The notes beneath the pieces were generated by a model that saw only the letters and a program-made list of their open reading frames with translations, did not search any database and was not told where the DNA came from. Positions 1 through 9,675 of a stretch of 64,000 bases of DNA are shown here, in pieces. The stretch comes from Planctomycetales bacterium (lineage in GTDB: Bacteria; Planctomycetota; Planctomycetia; Planctomycetales; Planctomycetaceae), in NCBI GenBank assembly GCA_026400835.1, contig JAPLOA010000093.1, positions 45,225-109,224 on the forward strand. Reading direction: 5' to 3'. How positions within the stretch are numbered: position 1 is the first letter of the stretch; every line of letters begins with the position of its first letter. A program made the translations under genes and the position numbers.

Positions 1-26
1 TGACTCGAAAACGTCATGACTTGAGC

Positions 27-1274
27 TTATTCAAAGAGAGGTCGTTTGGGGTTCAGGACTGACCAGCACACTGCGTCAATCGCCATAATGATCGCAAAGA
101 AATAAAGGATCTGATTCCAGTTGCCGGTCAGATCCACCAGCCATCCTGCTGTAATCGGGAACAGCGTCGCGCCGATGTTTCCACACATATTCATCGCACT
201 GAAAACAGTGCCCGCTCGCTTACCACCAAACTCAATGGCAACGGTGTATCCACTCACGCCGCCAAACGCCGCACAGAAAACACCAAGAGCAACGATCGCA
301 ATACTGACATTCAAATCGGCGACGAACCCCGACACGGTGATCAGAATCGCACAACTGGCCATTCCGACGACCGCTATTCCCTGACGACTGAGCCGTTTAT
401 TACCAGTCTTCAGAAACAACCAGTCGGAGATCACTCCGCCCAGCAGGCTTCCCACAACGCCGCCAATACCAGCATAAGTTGTCAGCAGCCCCGACTCCTT
501 CAACGACACTCCGCGGGTCTCCTGCAGGAACGTCGGGAACCAGGTTAAAAAAAACACCATCGCGGCGGCTCGAAAGAATTGCTGAGCACACAACAGAGCC
601 AGCGATGGACTGGTCAAAAGTCGTCCCCAGATTTCGCCGCTTCCTTCAGTAGTTTCGGAACTGTCGCGACGAACCAGAGGCAGTGACTGGCCTTTGATGG
701 ACATCAAAAAGACGCCAGCCCAGACGACTCCGGGTATTGCAAACAGCCACAGCAACAATTGCCACCGGTACACATGCAGAGAAGTCGCTAACGGATTCAG
801 ATTTACCAGAATGTTCCCGGCGATCACCGGAGCAATCGCACCACCGATGAGCATTCCGCCGGCCAGAATTCCTGAAGCCCGAGCGCGTTGAGACTCCGGA
901 TAAGTCTGTCCAATCGCCTTCGCCGCGCAAGGGAACGCTCCAGCCTGCGCGGCTCCCATCAGAAACCAGATGACGGCCAGTGATACGATTCCAAAACTCA
1001 ATCCAGTAAGAAACGTAAGCAGCGACCAGAGCACACAAAGGCCAGCCAGCGTAATACGGCTTCCGTAACGATCGGCCAGCCATCCACCTGGCATCTGCAG
1101 CAAAGCATATCCCAGATACCAGACAGATTGCACCCAGCCCATAACTGTTGCACGTGACTCTTCAGGAACCCCAAAATCTTTCGCGACCTCGAGCGCCGGT
1201 ACGCTCAACGCGGCACGCTGAATGTAGGCAATGGCTGCGACAAGACAGAGAAAACTCAGAATCACATGTCGCAT
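27..1274 (-). CDS. MFS transporter
   Basis: Inner-membrane secondary transporter of the major facilitator superfamily, probably the anion:cation symporter (sugar-acid/organic anion) branch. About 415 residues with roughly twelve hydrophobic segments. The loop after the second segment carries the MFS signature GGWLADRYGSR near residue 68, and a related GGVISDWLF sits in the second half. I chose the ATG at 1274 rather than an upstream TTG at 1292 because it directly precedes the first membrane segment. The substrate cannot be read from sequence. It stands alone; the next gene on this strand is a DUF167 protein. Confidence 0.85.
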   Translation of the reverse strand: MRHVILSFLCLVAAIAYIQRAALSVPALEVAKDFGVPEESRATVMGWVQSVWYLGYALLQMPGGWLADRYGSRITLAGLCVLWSLLTFLTGLSFGIVSLAVIWFLMGAAQAGAFPCAAKAIGQTYPESQRARASGILAGGMLIGGAIAPVIAGNILVNLNPLATSLHVYRWQLLLWLFAIPGVVWAGVFLMSIKGQSLPLVRRDSSETTEGSGEIWGRLLTSPSLALLCAQQFFRAAAMVFFLTWFPTFLQETRGVSLKESGLLTTYAGIGGVVGSLLGGVISDWLFLKTGNKRLSRQGIAVVGMASCAILITVSGFVADLNVSIAIVALGVFCAAFGGVSGYTVAIEFGGKRAGTVFSAMNMCGNIGATLFPITAGWLVDLTGNWNQILYFFAIIMAIDAVCWSVLNPKRPLFE

Positions 1275-1386
1275 GAGGTCGGGTCCGATCAATCGATGTG
1301 AGTACGAACTTCTCCACGCATGCTAGTGACCAGACGAAGAATCCAGAAGCGCCAGCAGGAAGATGTCTCATCCGTCGCTGGTGTCA

Positions 1387-1644
1387 TCACTCCGTTTCAA
1401 TTCGCACCAGTTTCATTCGCCCAGACGCTCCGCTCTTGATCGACACGTCAGCCTTGCGACATCCAAAGTGCTTTGCGAGCAATGCGATCAGCTCTTCATT
1501 CGCCTTGCCATCAACTGGTGGAGATTTCAGTTTGGCAAGCCATGTACCATCTTCGGCCTGTTCAAATGAACTGACGCGAGAGTTCGGCTTGACCTTGACC
1601 TGAATGACCTTTGATTCCACCGCTGACTCTCGAATAGAACACAT
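1387..1644 (-). CDS. DUF167 (YggU-like) small protein
   Basis: Small conserved protein of the DUF167/YggU family, whose biochemical role is unknown. The 85-residue product has the family pattern: VIQVKVKPNSR near the start, then GKANEELIALLAKHFG and a C-terminal SIKSGASGRMKLVRIE. The ATG at 1644 gives a normal family length. An upstream TTG-initiated extension to 1761 reads through repeat DNA (GRADAQPLA-like residues come from the inverted repeat) and is rejected. It is read towards the MFS gene, 112 bp away. Confidence 0.8.
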   Translation of the reverse strand: MCSIRESAVESKVIQVKVKPNSRVSSFEQAEDGTWLAKLKSPPVDGKANEELIALLAKHFGCRKADVSIKSGASGRMKLVRIETE

Positions 1645-2084
1645 CCGACCACAAGAATACTTTTGGAATCGTAACGCAACACCAGGAAAAAGTCCGCATC
1701 GCCTGGAGAATGAATTCACTGCGGCGAGCGGCTGGGCGTCAGCCCTCCGTGTAGTCCCCATTGAGTTCAGTCAACAAGCGAATGCGTAACAGACATCATG
1801 ACAGGACAGAAAGACACGAAGAACAGATCCGCTCAACACGGAGGGCTGACGCCCAGCCGCTCGCCGATGTCCCGTCTTCGATCGCCGCCGTTTTCCGTCC
1901 CTCTCACGAACCGACCATGAACGAATTCAGCCTCGCAACGATCGCACACCACAATTCATTCGCATCTGAATGACGCTGGCTCTAAACTGCAGTGCTTCAA
2001 CTTTCGGACTCCGTGGCGCACAGACAAATCTGCAGCGAAGACGGTTGCCGGATCTCACCGAAAACCAACCCACCCAAAACCATC
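1645..2084. other. intergenic region with inverted-repeat element
   Basis: Gap of 440 bp between the divergent DUF167 and sugar dehydrogenase genes. It holds a perfect 30-bp inverted repeat (listed separately). The rest contains no gene I can support. Promoters for both flanking genes must lie here, but no clear -35/-10 pair stands out. Confidence 0.5.
1723..1865. repeat. inverted-repeat element, family A copy 1
   Basis: Two arms, 1723–1752 and 1836–1865, are perfect reverse complements over 30 bp and flank 83 bp of unrelated DNA. The arm core reads GGCTGGGCGTCAGCCCTCC. The same arm pair, imperfect, recurs at 32181–32326 with a similar spacer but an unrelated interior. No ORF or transposase lies inside. 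It could be a MITE-like element or an intergenic palindromic repeat family. Confidence 0.85.
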
Positions 2085-4820
2085 ATGCCCGCAACTCGTA
2101 ATCTCGTCCCCGGTCTGTGCATTCCTCTGTTTTCAGCCGTACTCGGAATTCTGTTCTGCGATCAAATCGCGGCCGCCGATGACTCCGCTGTCGACCAAAG
2201 TCGCTTCGAAGCGACCGTTCTGGCCACAGGTCTGATCCAGCCGATGGAGCTCGCCGTTGCTCTGGACGGAACGATCTACTTCATTGAACTGAACGGTAAG
2301 CTGAAGTCTCTGCATCCCGTGACACATCAAGTGTCGCTCGTAGGTGAGCTGACAATTACGACGGAACAGGAAAATGGTCTGCTGGGCCTGGCATTGGATC
2401 CAAATTTCGCCGATACCCAATGGATCTATCTGCAGTACTCACCGCCTACTTTTTCCGGACAGCACATCAGCCGCTTCACGCTGCGAGACGGTAAACTCGA
2501 CCTGGAGTCTGAGAAACTCCTGCTGAAGTTTGAGGAGCAGCGTAAAGAGTGTTGCCATCATGCCGGGTCACTTCACTTGGGACCTCGCGGCGAGCTGTTT
2601 ATTGCGACCGGCGACAACACTCATCCTCATGGTGACTCACAGGGCTATGCCCCCATCGACGAGCGACCGGAGCGTGCTCCCTGGGATGCCCAGAAATCAT
2701 CCGCGAACACAAACAGTTACAACGGCAAGATCCTGCGAATTCGCCCAACAGCGGAGGGTGGCTACGAGATTCCCGACGGCAATCTGTTTCCCAAAGACGG
2801 CTCCAAAGGTCGGCCGGAAATCTACGCCATGGGATGTCGAAACCCATGGCGAATGACGGTCGATTCGGAATCGGGATTCGTCTATTGGGGCGAAGTTGGC
2901 CCGGATGCGAATGGCGAAAACGAACGAGGCCCCCGAGGCTACGACGAAATCAATCAGGCACGTCAGGCAGGCAACTTTGGCTGGCCATACTTCATCGCCA
3001 ACAATCTGCCCTATTCAGACTACGACTTTGCCACCAACATGGCCGGGCCATTGTACGACCTTTCTGGTCCAAAGAATGAATCTCCCAACAACACTGGCGA
3101 AAAGATTCTGCCGTCACCAGTTTCGGCATTGATCTACTATCCGTACGGTGCATCCGAAAAATTTCCAGAGCTCGGCACCGGAGGACGCTCGGCCTGTGCA
3201 GGGCCGGTTTATCACTACGATGATTCACTAAAATCAGCAGTCAAGTTTCCAGCAGGTTGCGACCGTTGTCTGTTCATCTACGAATGGACTCGCCACTGGA
3301 TCAAGCTGGTTCATCTGGACGAGCAGGGCGATGTGAAGTCGATCGAACCTTTCATGCCGCAACACAAATTCGTGCGTCCCGTCGACATGACTTTCGGTCC
3401 TGAGGGATCGTTATACGTTATGGAATACGGGGAAACCTGGGGAGTGAACGCAGATGCTCGCCTTATCCGAATCGACTATGTTCGAGGCAACCGGCCTCCG
3501 ATTGCAGTCGCCTCCGTCGAAAACAATATCGGCCGTGCACCTCTGGAAGTTTCTCTGTCAAGCAAAGGGACTTTTGACAAAGACGCCAGCGACACTTTGA
3601 AGTATGAATGGCGTCTGATTAACACAGCCGAACCATCAGCATCTCCAAAAGTCCTATCGAATGAAGTAGAACCTAAAGTCGCAATCAACGAAACGGGTGT
3701 CTTCAACGTCGAACTTGTTGTCACGGATTCACAAGGAGCCAGCCAGTCTTCAGCAGTCCCGGTTCTTGTCGGCAACGAACGTCCGACGATTCGATTTGCG
3801 AAGCCTCTGCCTGGCGACTTCTTCGATCCTCAACAACCAATTCGCTACGAACTGGTTGTTGCTGATGTTGAGGATGGAACAAACGACGATGAACAGATTG
3901 ATCAGGGCCATGCGGAACCGATCGATCCCGAATCGCCCGGCCGAGTATCCTTGAACGCGGTTTTCTCTCCTGGACCTGTGCCGTCCGCCAATGGTAATGC
4001 CGAGACCGCTGATCAGGGACCGATGGGCATGCGCCGGATGAAGGGCAGCGATTGTTTTAACTGTCACGCGGTGGATCAGAAACGCGTCGGTCCTCCGCTG
4101 CTGGGAATTGCGAATAAGTATCGAGACAAAGAAGGAGCACTTGAAGCTTCAGTTCAACGAGTCATCAAGGGCTCGACGGGAGTTTGGGGCAAGGTCCCGA
4201 TGATTCCTCATTCGCATCACACGATTGATGAGATTCGCGAAATGGTGGGCTGGATCTATAGTCTTGAACCAACAGGACTCGTCAGAGTTTTCCCGGGGTT
4301 CAACAACGAGATTCCAGTCTCAGCAGAAGAAACTGCGAAACCCGGGCACTACAAACTCGAGGCCAACTATTTGGATCGAGGAGCAGGGATGATTCCGGCT
4401 CTCAATGCATCGGCCATTCTTTATCTACGTCAACGTCTTGTCGAAGCCGAGACGGCAGATGAAGTCCGGGGGCCACAGATTCTGGGTTCCGGAAATGCCG
4501 GAGGCGGAAAATTCATCGGAGGCATCAATCATGGACACTACCTGCGATTCGCAAACATGTCGCTCGATCAAATTCATGGTGTGACTCTGAAGATTGCCTC
4601 CGCAGGTTCAGGAGGATCCATCGAAGTGCGGCTTGATCAACCGGACGGACCGTTGCTGGCGTCAACAGAGATCGAAGTGAACGGCCAATGGGAACAGTTT
4701 TACGAACGAACAATTGATCTCATGCCGGCAGAAGGTCGACATGATCTGATAGTCCGGTTTACTCACCCGAATCAGGCGGGCGGCCTGATGAATCTGGATT
4801 CTGTGCATTTTTTGCCGTAG
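2085..4820 (+). CDS. secreted PQQ-type sugar dehydrogenase with PKD, cytochrome c and CBM6-like domains
   Basis: Probable periplasmic or exported oxidoreductase. The ATG at 2085 starts a signal peptide (PLFSAVLGILFCDQIAAAD); the reading frame is open further upstream but looks noncoding. Residues about 40–470 form a glucose/sorbosone dehydrogenase beta-propeller (GLLGLALDPNFADTQWIYL, GKILRIRP, NPWRMTVDSE). A PKD-like domain follows near 475–565. A c-type heme motif CFNCH with a downstream GPPLLG lies near residue 656. The C-terminal 140 residues resemble a CBM6-type jelly roll (GGGKFIGGINHGHYLRF, EGRHDLIVRF). The heme could pass electrons from sugar oxidation to a c-type chain. Substrate unknown. 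The DUF1501 gene follows 106 bp downstream. Confidence 0.88.
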   Translation: MPATRNLVPGLCIPLFSAVLGILFCDQIAAADDSAVDQSRFEATVLATGLIQPMELAVALDGTIYFIELNGKLKSLHPVTHQVSLVGELTITTEQENGLLGLALDPNFADTQWIYLQYSPPTFSGQHISRFTLRDGKLDLESEKLLLKFEEQRKECCHHAGSLHLGPRGELFIATGDNTHPHGDSQGYAPIDERPERAPWDAQKSSANTNSYNGKILRIRPTAEGGYEIPDGNLFPKDGSKGRPEIYAMGCRNPWRMTVDSESGFVYWGEVGPDANGENERGPRGYDEINQARQAGNFGWPYFIANNLPYSDYDFATNMAGPLYDLSGPKNESPNNTGEKILPSPVSALIYYPYGASEKFPELGTGGRSACAGPVYHYDDSLKSAVKFPAGCDRCLFIYEWTRHWIKLVHLDEQGDVKSIEPFMPQHKFVRPVDMTFGPEGSLYVMEYGETWGVNADARLIRIDYVRGNRPPIAVASVENNIGRAPLEVSLSSKGTFDKDASDTLKYEWRLINTAEPSASPKVLSNEVEPKVAINETGVFNVELVVTDSQGASQSSAVPVLVGNERPTIRFAKPLPGDFFDPQQPIRYELVVADVEDGTNDDEQIDQGHAEPIDPESPGRVSLNAVFSPGPVPSANGNAETADQGPMGMRRMKGSDCFNCHAVDQKRVGPPLLGIANKYRDKEGALEASVQRVIKGSTGVWGKVPMIPHSHHTIDEIREMVGWIYSLEPTGLVRVFPGFNNEIPVSAEETAKPGHYKLEANYLDRGAGMIPALNASAILYLRQRLVEAETADEVRGPQILGSGNAGGGKFIGGINHGHYLRFANMSLDQIHGVTLKIASAGSGGSIEVRLDQPDGPLLASTEIEVNGQWEQFYERTIDLMPAEGRHDLIVRFTHPNQAGGLMNLDSVHFLP

Positions 4821-4841
4821 GATAAGTGGTCTGCGACTCTT

Positions 4842-4892
4842 CCCGTCGACGGAGCGACGGGCGTACAGTACACCTGTCGCTCCGCCGACAGG
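4842..4892. repeat. intergenic imperfect palindrome
   Basis: Arms 4842–4858 and 4876–4892 are complementary at 15 of 17 positions around a 17-bp loop (GGAGCGAC … GTCGCTCC at the inner edge). It lies in the gap between the sugar dehydrogenase and DUF1501 genes. It could fold in the transcript, but no T-run follows, so it is not a canonical terminator. Confidence 0.7.
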
Positions 4893-4926
4893 AAACTTCA
4901 ATTCATACCCGACCTGGAGATCGCCG

Positions 4927-6423
4927 ATGCTCAATCTTTCCGGTAGCCGGAAAACGCTCTGCAATGGCATCACGCGTCGTGATCTGCTCCACATTGGCGG
5001 CATCAGTGCCCTTGGGCTGAATGCCGGAATGCCGGTCCTGGCATCACCGATTTCACCGGCCACAACACTTCCCGGCAGCAGAGCCAAAGCCTGCATCTTT
5101 GTCTTCCTGTTCGGATCTCCACCACAACACGAAACGTTCGACCCCAAGCCACAAGCGGCCTCTGAAATTCAGGGAGAGATGAAGGCCATCGATACCGTGG
5201 TTCCGGGCCTGCAAATCTGTGAAGGGTTGCCACAGATCGCCAGCATGGCGGACAAACTTACTGTCGTTCGCTCGATGACACATGAGTATCCCATTCACTG
5301 CTGTGCTTATGTGATGACCGGAATGCCGACTTACAGCATTCCACTGGAAACCACCCCGCGGGATCCTCAGCAATGGCCGTTTATGGGATCCGTCGTGGAT
5401 TATCTGGATGGCCGCCGTTCAGGAGAACGATCGCCAACGTTGCCGCGAAATATCGGCCTGCCGTGGCGATTCTGTTCCAAGGGCAGCTCGACCACTCAAG
5501 CCGGTCCTTATGGTGCGTTCCTTGGAAACAGCTTCGATCCTTTCTGGTCCGACTTTAACGGAACCGGAACAGTCGTCGTTCCGAAACTGAATGCCGACGG
5601 ACAGACAGAGAACGTCCTCGATCCTCATGCCGGGATCCTCAAATCATCTCAGTTTCAGTTATCCGAAGGATGCCAGCTTCCTCCCGAGCTTTCAACATCT
5701 CGCTTCGATGCCCGCGTACATCTGTTGCAGCAGTTCGACACCGCTCGTCCCATGCTGGACCGAGCACTGGAGATCGGAAACTACAACGATCATCAGCAGC
5801 GGGCTTTATCGCTTATTGGCTCCAATCGCATTCGTCAGGCACTCGATGTCAGCAAGGAATCGAACTCGCTGCGTGATCGCTACGGCATGACATTGTTCGG
5901 TCAGTCGATGCTCGCCGCGCGGCGTCTGGTGGAAGCAGGAGCCAGATTTGTGTCCGTCTTCTGGGATCCTTTCGGACCACACGGTGCGTCCGTCTGGGAT
6001 ACTCATTCAAACCATTTCCCTCGTCTGAAAAATTATCTTCTGCCGGTCTTTGATCAAAGCTATTCCGCATTGATCAATGATCTGGATGAACGAGGTCTGC
6101 TGGACGAAACGCTGGTTCTGTGCACCAGCGAGCATGGTCGTACGCCTCAGATTGATTCCAAGCCAACCGGTGGAGCCCGTCATCACTGGTCGCGAGCTTA
6201 CTCGTCGGTCTTCGCCGGCGGAGGAATGGCACGCGGCCGAGTTGTCGGCTCGACAGACTCAATCGGCGGCGACGTGGCAGACGTCCCGATTTCTCCGAAA
6301 GACATGCAGGCCACAGCCTATCACCTTTTGGGCTACGACGAATCAACCACCGTCCCCGACCAACAAGGCCGCCCTCATCCAATCGCCGGCACCGGCCGAG
6401 TGCGGGACGAGCTGCTGGCTTGA
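4927..6423 (+). CDS. DUF1501 secreted protein
   Basis: Member of DUF1501, a planctomycete-rich branch of the alkaline phosphatase/sulfatase-like fold with unproven activity. 498 residues, normal for the family. The N-terminus has a twin-arginine-like signal (TRRDLLHIGGISALGLNAG). Family landmarks are FLFGSPPQHETFDPKP near 58, the RDRYGMTLFGQSMLAARRLVEAGARFV stretch near 318, WDTHSNHF, and TSEHGRTPQID near 400. GGAG lies 8 bp before the ATG. It sits between the sugar dehydrogenase and a PSCyt/DUF1549/DUF1553 gene; DUF1501 and that type of gene are very often adjacent in planctomycetes. Confidence 0.9.
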   Translation: MLNLSGSRKTLCNGITRRDLLHIGGISALGLNAGMPVLASPISPATTLPGSRAKACIFVFLFGSPPQHETFDPKPQAASEIQGEMKAIDTVVPGLQICEGLPQIASMADKLTVVRSMTHEYPIHCCAYVMTGMPTYSIPLETTPRDPQQWPFMGSVVDYLDGRRSGERSPTLPRNIGLPWRFCSKGSSTTQAGPYGAFLGNSFDPFWSDFNGTGTVVVPKLNADGQTENVLDPHAGILKSSQFQLSEGCQLPPELSTSRFDARVHLLQQFDTARPMLDRALEIGNYNDHQQRALSLIGSNRIRQALDVSKESNSLRDRYGMTLFGQSMLAARRLVEAGARFVSVFWDPFGPHGASVWDTHSNHFPRLKNYLLPVFDQSYSALINDLDERGLLDETLVLCTSEHGRTPQIDSKPTGGARHHWSRAYSSVFAGGGMARGRVVGSTDSIGGDVADVPISPKDMQATAYHLLGYDESTTVPDQQGRPHPIAGTGRVRDELLA

Positions 6424-6514
6424 ACCCGGGTAAAAGTCACGCCGACTTCAACCGGGACCATGTGTACGCGAGCGGTAGCCGGACGATATCGCCTCTTCTT
6501 GAAAGTCGTTCTGC

Positions 6515-9500
6515 ATGAATCATTTAATGAGTAAGTTCGTGAGAGTGACCCGGCCATGCGTTACGACATGTGTAACACTCTGCAGTCTATTCATCACATC
6601 TGCTTGTCGCGCGGAAAGCGATGATGACTTCTTCGAGGCACGCGTGCGACCTTTGTTGGTCAAGCACTGTCTGGAGTGTCACGGAGCAAAAAAACAAGAG
6701 GGTGGGCTGAGGCTCGATTCACGCGACGCGTGGATGCGCGGTGGTGATCGTGGTGATGCCATTATTGCGGGCGAGCCTGATAAGAGCTTACTCATTCAGG
6801 CTGTGCGACATGATAATCCCGATTTACAAATGCCACCTGACAATAAAAAACTGACAGCAGTAGAGATCGCGGATCTCGAAGCATGGGTGCAGCGCGGCGC
6901 GCATGATCCTCGACGCGAATCCGCCGCACCGATTTCGGAACGAATGAGTCTCGAACAGTCTCGGGCGTTTTGGTCATTCCAACCCCTGGAAGCCGTCACC
7001 CCGCCGCAAGACGCTGCGGATCATTGGTCGCGGAGTTCAATCGATGCGTTTGTTCTCGCTGAGTTGACGAAGCACGAATTGTCGCCCGTCGCCGACGCCG
7101 ATCGACGCACCCTGCTTCGCCGAGCGACGTTCGATCTGACTGGACTTCCGCCGACACCCGATGAGATCGATACCTTTCTACGCGATGAATCTGCCGACGC
7201 TTTTGAGACGGTGGTCGATCGACTTCTTCAGTCGCCTGCCTACGGAGAACGTTGGGGAAGACATTGGCTTGATGTGGCTCGATATGCCGACACGGCGGGC
7301 GATGGAGCCGATTATCCGGTTCGCGAAGCCGGGAAGTATCGCAATTGGGTGATCAACGCTTTTAACCGCGACCGCCCGTTCAACGAATTCGTCCGCGATC
7401 AGATTGCCGGCGATATCCTTGCTCTCGGAGGCCCGGCGGAAGAGTATGCCGATCGAGTCACCGCGACGGGATTTTTGGCGATCGGAAAACGCTACGGATA
7501 CAAGGCGTCGCCCGACTATCAGTATCTGGACTTCGGCGATGCTATTGATTCGGTCGGTCGTTCTCTTCTGGGACTCTCATTAGGCTGCGCTAGATGCCAC
7601 GATCACAAATACGACCCCGTATCCGCCGCTGACTACTATGCACTGTATGGAATCATGGAAAGCACGCAGTGGGCTTTTCCTGGCGGCGAAGAGCAGAAAC
7701 GTCCTGCGCACTTTCCGCCACTGGTGCCTCCTGATGAAGTTGCGAAACGGGAGAAAACGAAGGCCGAAGAACTCGCTCGCCTCGATAATGAAATTGCTGC
7801 CATCAAACGCAAGCGGTCGGAACTTGACCCGGATTCTCAGACGGGTGGAGTGGATCTGGGATTTGAGGCTCAGCAGTCCGGAAAACCGCCCGGCAAACCC
7901 TGGTTCAGCGCGGGGCCAATCGAGGTGACCGCCGAGGCACAGAGTCCGTTCGACCATATTCACACTCAAGGGAAATTGGGAGTTCGACTCGGAAGCGGCC
8001 AACCAAACGATGGACTGCGATACGTTTTCGAAAACGGCTTGCGGGCGGCGCCTGACAAACAGATGCACTTCACGATCGATTTTCGAGCAGTCGATGCGAA
8101 TAAGAAGGGCGCATTTCGATTCTTCGTTGGTCGCGGTGTCGTTGAGTCGCTGGCGGTAGAATGCAGCGTGACAGCAACGGAATTTGCGATTCGCAACGGC
8201 TCCAATTGGGAGGTCATTCGACAGATAACGCCTGGCACATGGTATACGTTGCGACTGACGATTGACCCCGCCGCGAAAACATACACTGGCATCGTTGGCA
8301 CACGGGATGACCTGACAGCCTTTCAGGATAAGCAGACTGGGCCAAACTGGGACGGTGTCATTGACTGCTTTATCTGTGACGGACTTGGGCATGTTGCAGG
8401 AGCAGCATGTGTACGAGACCTCGACAACCTCGGACTTCGTGAGACAGCATTTGGTGCGCCCGATTCAGGGCCGGTCGCTCCTCGATCGATAGAACCAGAT
8501 GCTCAGCAACGGATGGCGGCGTTCGATGTCGAGATCAAGACACTAACGGAACGTCGGCAAGCTGTCTCGACGGAGCTCTCTTATCCGGTGGCATATGGAG
8601 TCGCCGAAGGTTCGCCCACGAATAGTCGTCTGCAACTGCGCGGCGAGCCACATCGGCTCAGCGACGAAGTCCCGCGCCGGAATCTTGAAGTGCTCGGTGG
8701 CGAAGTTGTTCCTGCTGGTTCTGGTAGTGGTCGACTTGAACTGGCGAATTGGATCACCCGACCCACTAACCCTCTGACAGCCCGCGTCTTCGTAAACCGC
8801 GTTTGGCAGTGGCATTTCGGCGAAGCGCTCGTCACAACTCCCAGCGACTTTGGCTCGCGCGGCGAGCGACCGACACACCCGGAGTTGCTTGACTGGCTAG
8901 CCGGCGAGTTCATTGCATCCGGTTGGTCGGTGAAGTCGCTGCATCGGTTGATCATGAATTCGCGAACGTATCAGTTGGCCAGTGTTGACAACGAAGCGAA
9001 CCTCGCGGCCGATCCCGGCAATCGCTGGCACTGGCGGTATTCACGGCGTTCGCTGGATGCCGAATCGATCCGCGACGCCATGCTTGCAGTCAGTGGTCGA
9101 CTTGATCGCAACGTGCCGGAATCTCATCCGTTTCCTGCAGTCGACACATGGGCGTTTACCATCCACAATCCATTCCACGCGGTTTACGATTCAAACCATC
9201 GCAGCGTCTATTTGATGGTGCAGCGAAACCGACGACATCCATACCTCGCGTTGTTCGATGCTGCGGATCCCAACCAAAGCATTGCAACTCGACAACCGAC
9301 AACGACTCCGACACAAGCCCTGTTCCTGATGAATTCGCCCTTTGTCCACGAGGCGTCCGACGGCTTCGCGCGTCGCGTGGTATCCGAATCCGGTGACGAC
9401 CACGCGAAAATGCGATGGGCTTTCGAAACAGCACACGGTCAAATTCCTGAAGATGCCGTCCTTTATGATGCAATCGCGTTTGTGTCGGCCTATCGGGAGA

Positions 9501-9601
9501 AACTTGCAGGCAGCGAAGCGACTATTGACAAGGACATCGCAGCCTGGTCAGCGCTGGCGAGAGTGTTGTTGACGAGCAATGCGTTTCTATATATCGATTA
9601 G
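6515..9601 (+). CDS. PSCyt1–DUF1549–DUF1553 planctomycete cytochrome protein
   Basis: Large secreted protein of the planctomycete family with an N-terminal c-type cytochrome domain, function not established experimentally. 1028 residues. A hydrophobic signal (residues 12–32) is followed by the heme motif CLECH at 52–56 (PSCyt1). DUF1549 spans about 172–385 (RRATFDLTGLPPTPDEID, GERWGRHWLDVARYAD) and contains a second CxxCH, CARCH at 358–362. A coiled segment and a jelly-roll-like insert (about 425–640) come next. DUF1553 covers about 730–1000 (RVFVNRVWQWHFG, HPELLDWLA, NSRTYQLAS). Coexpression with the DUF1501 gene 75 bp downstream is likely. An in-frame ATG at 6527 is an alternative start. 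Confidence 0.92.
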   Translation: MNHLMSKFVRVTRPCVTTCVTLCSLFITSACRAESDDDFFEARVRPLLVKHCLECHGAKKQEGGLRLDSRDAWMRGGDRGDAIIAGEPDKSLLIQAVRHDNPDLQMPPDNKKLTAVEIADLEAWVQRGAHDPRRESAAPISERMSLEQSRAFWSFQPLEAVTPPQDAADHWSRSSIDAFVLAELTKHELSPVADADRRTLLRRATFDLTGLPPTPDEIDTFLRDESADAFETVVDRLLQSPAYGERWGRHWLDVARYADTAGDGADYPVREAGKYRNWVINAFNRDRPFNEFVRDQIAGDILALGGPAEEYADRVTATGFLAIGKRYGYKASPDYQYLDFGDAIDSVGRSLLGLSLGCARCHDHKYDPVSAADYYALYGIMESTQWAFPGGEEQKRPAHFPPLVPPDEVAKREKTKAEELARLDNEIAAIKRKRSELDPDSQTGGVDLGFEAQQSGKPPGKPWFSAGPIEVTAEAQSPFDHIHTQGKLGVRLGSGQPNDGLRYVFENGLRAAPDKQMHFTIDFRAVDANKKGAFRFFVGRGVVESLAVECSVTATEFAIRNGSNWEVIRQITPGTWYTLRLTIDPAAKTYTGIVGTRDDLTAFQDKQTGPNWDGVIDCFICDGLGHVAGAACVRDLDNLGLRETAFGAPDSGPVAPRSIEPDAQQRMAAFDVEIKTLTERRQAVSTELSYPVAYGVAEGSPTNSRLQLRGEPHRLSDEVPRRNLEVLGGEVVPAGSGSGRLELANWITRPTNPLTARVFVNRVWQWHFGEALVTTPSDFGSRGERPTHPELLDWLAGEFIASGWSVKSLHRLIMNSRTYQLASVDNEANLAADPGNRWHWRYSRRSLDAESIRDAMLAVSGRLDRNVPESHPFPAVDTWAFTIHNPFHAVYDSNHRSVYLMVQRNRRHPYLALFDAADPNQSIATRQPTTTPTQALFLMNSPFVHEASDGFARRVVSESGDDHAKMRWAFETAHGQIPEDAVLYDAIAFVSAYREKLAGSEATIDKDIAAWSALARVLLTSNAFLYID

Positions 9602-9675
9602 CGCGGGGTTAGGCATCTGGCCTGTCGTCAATTCATTCTGCAAACAATTGATGTCCCAAATTGGACAAGAACACG

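Noticed and set aside
7580..8392. 270-codon minus-strand frame inside the PSCyt/DUF1549/DUF1553 gene
   Set aside because: It is antisense to a well-supported domain protein; its translation shows no fold or motif.
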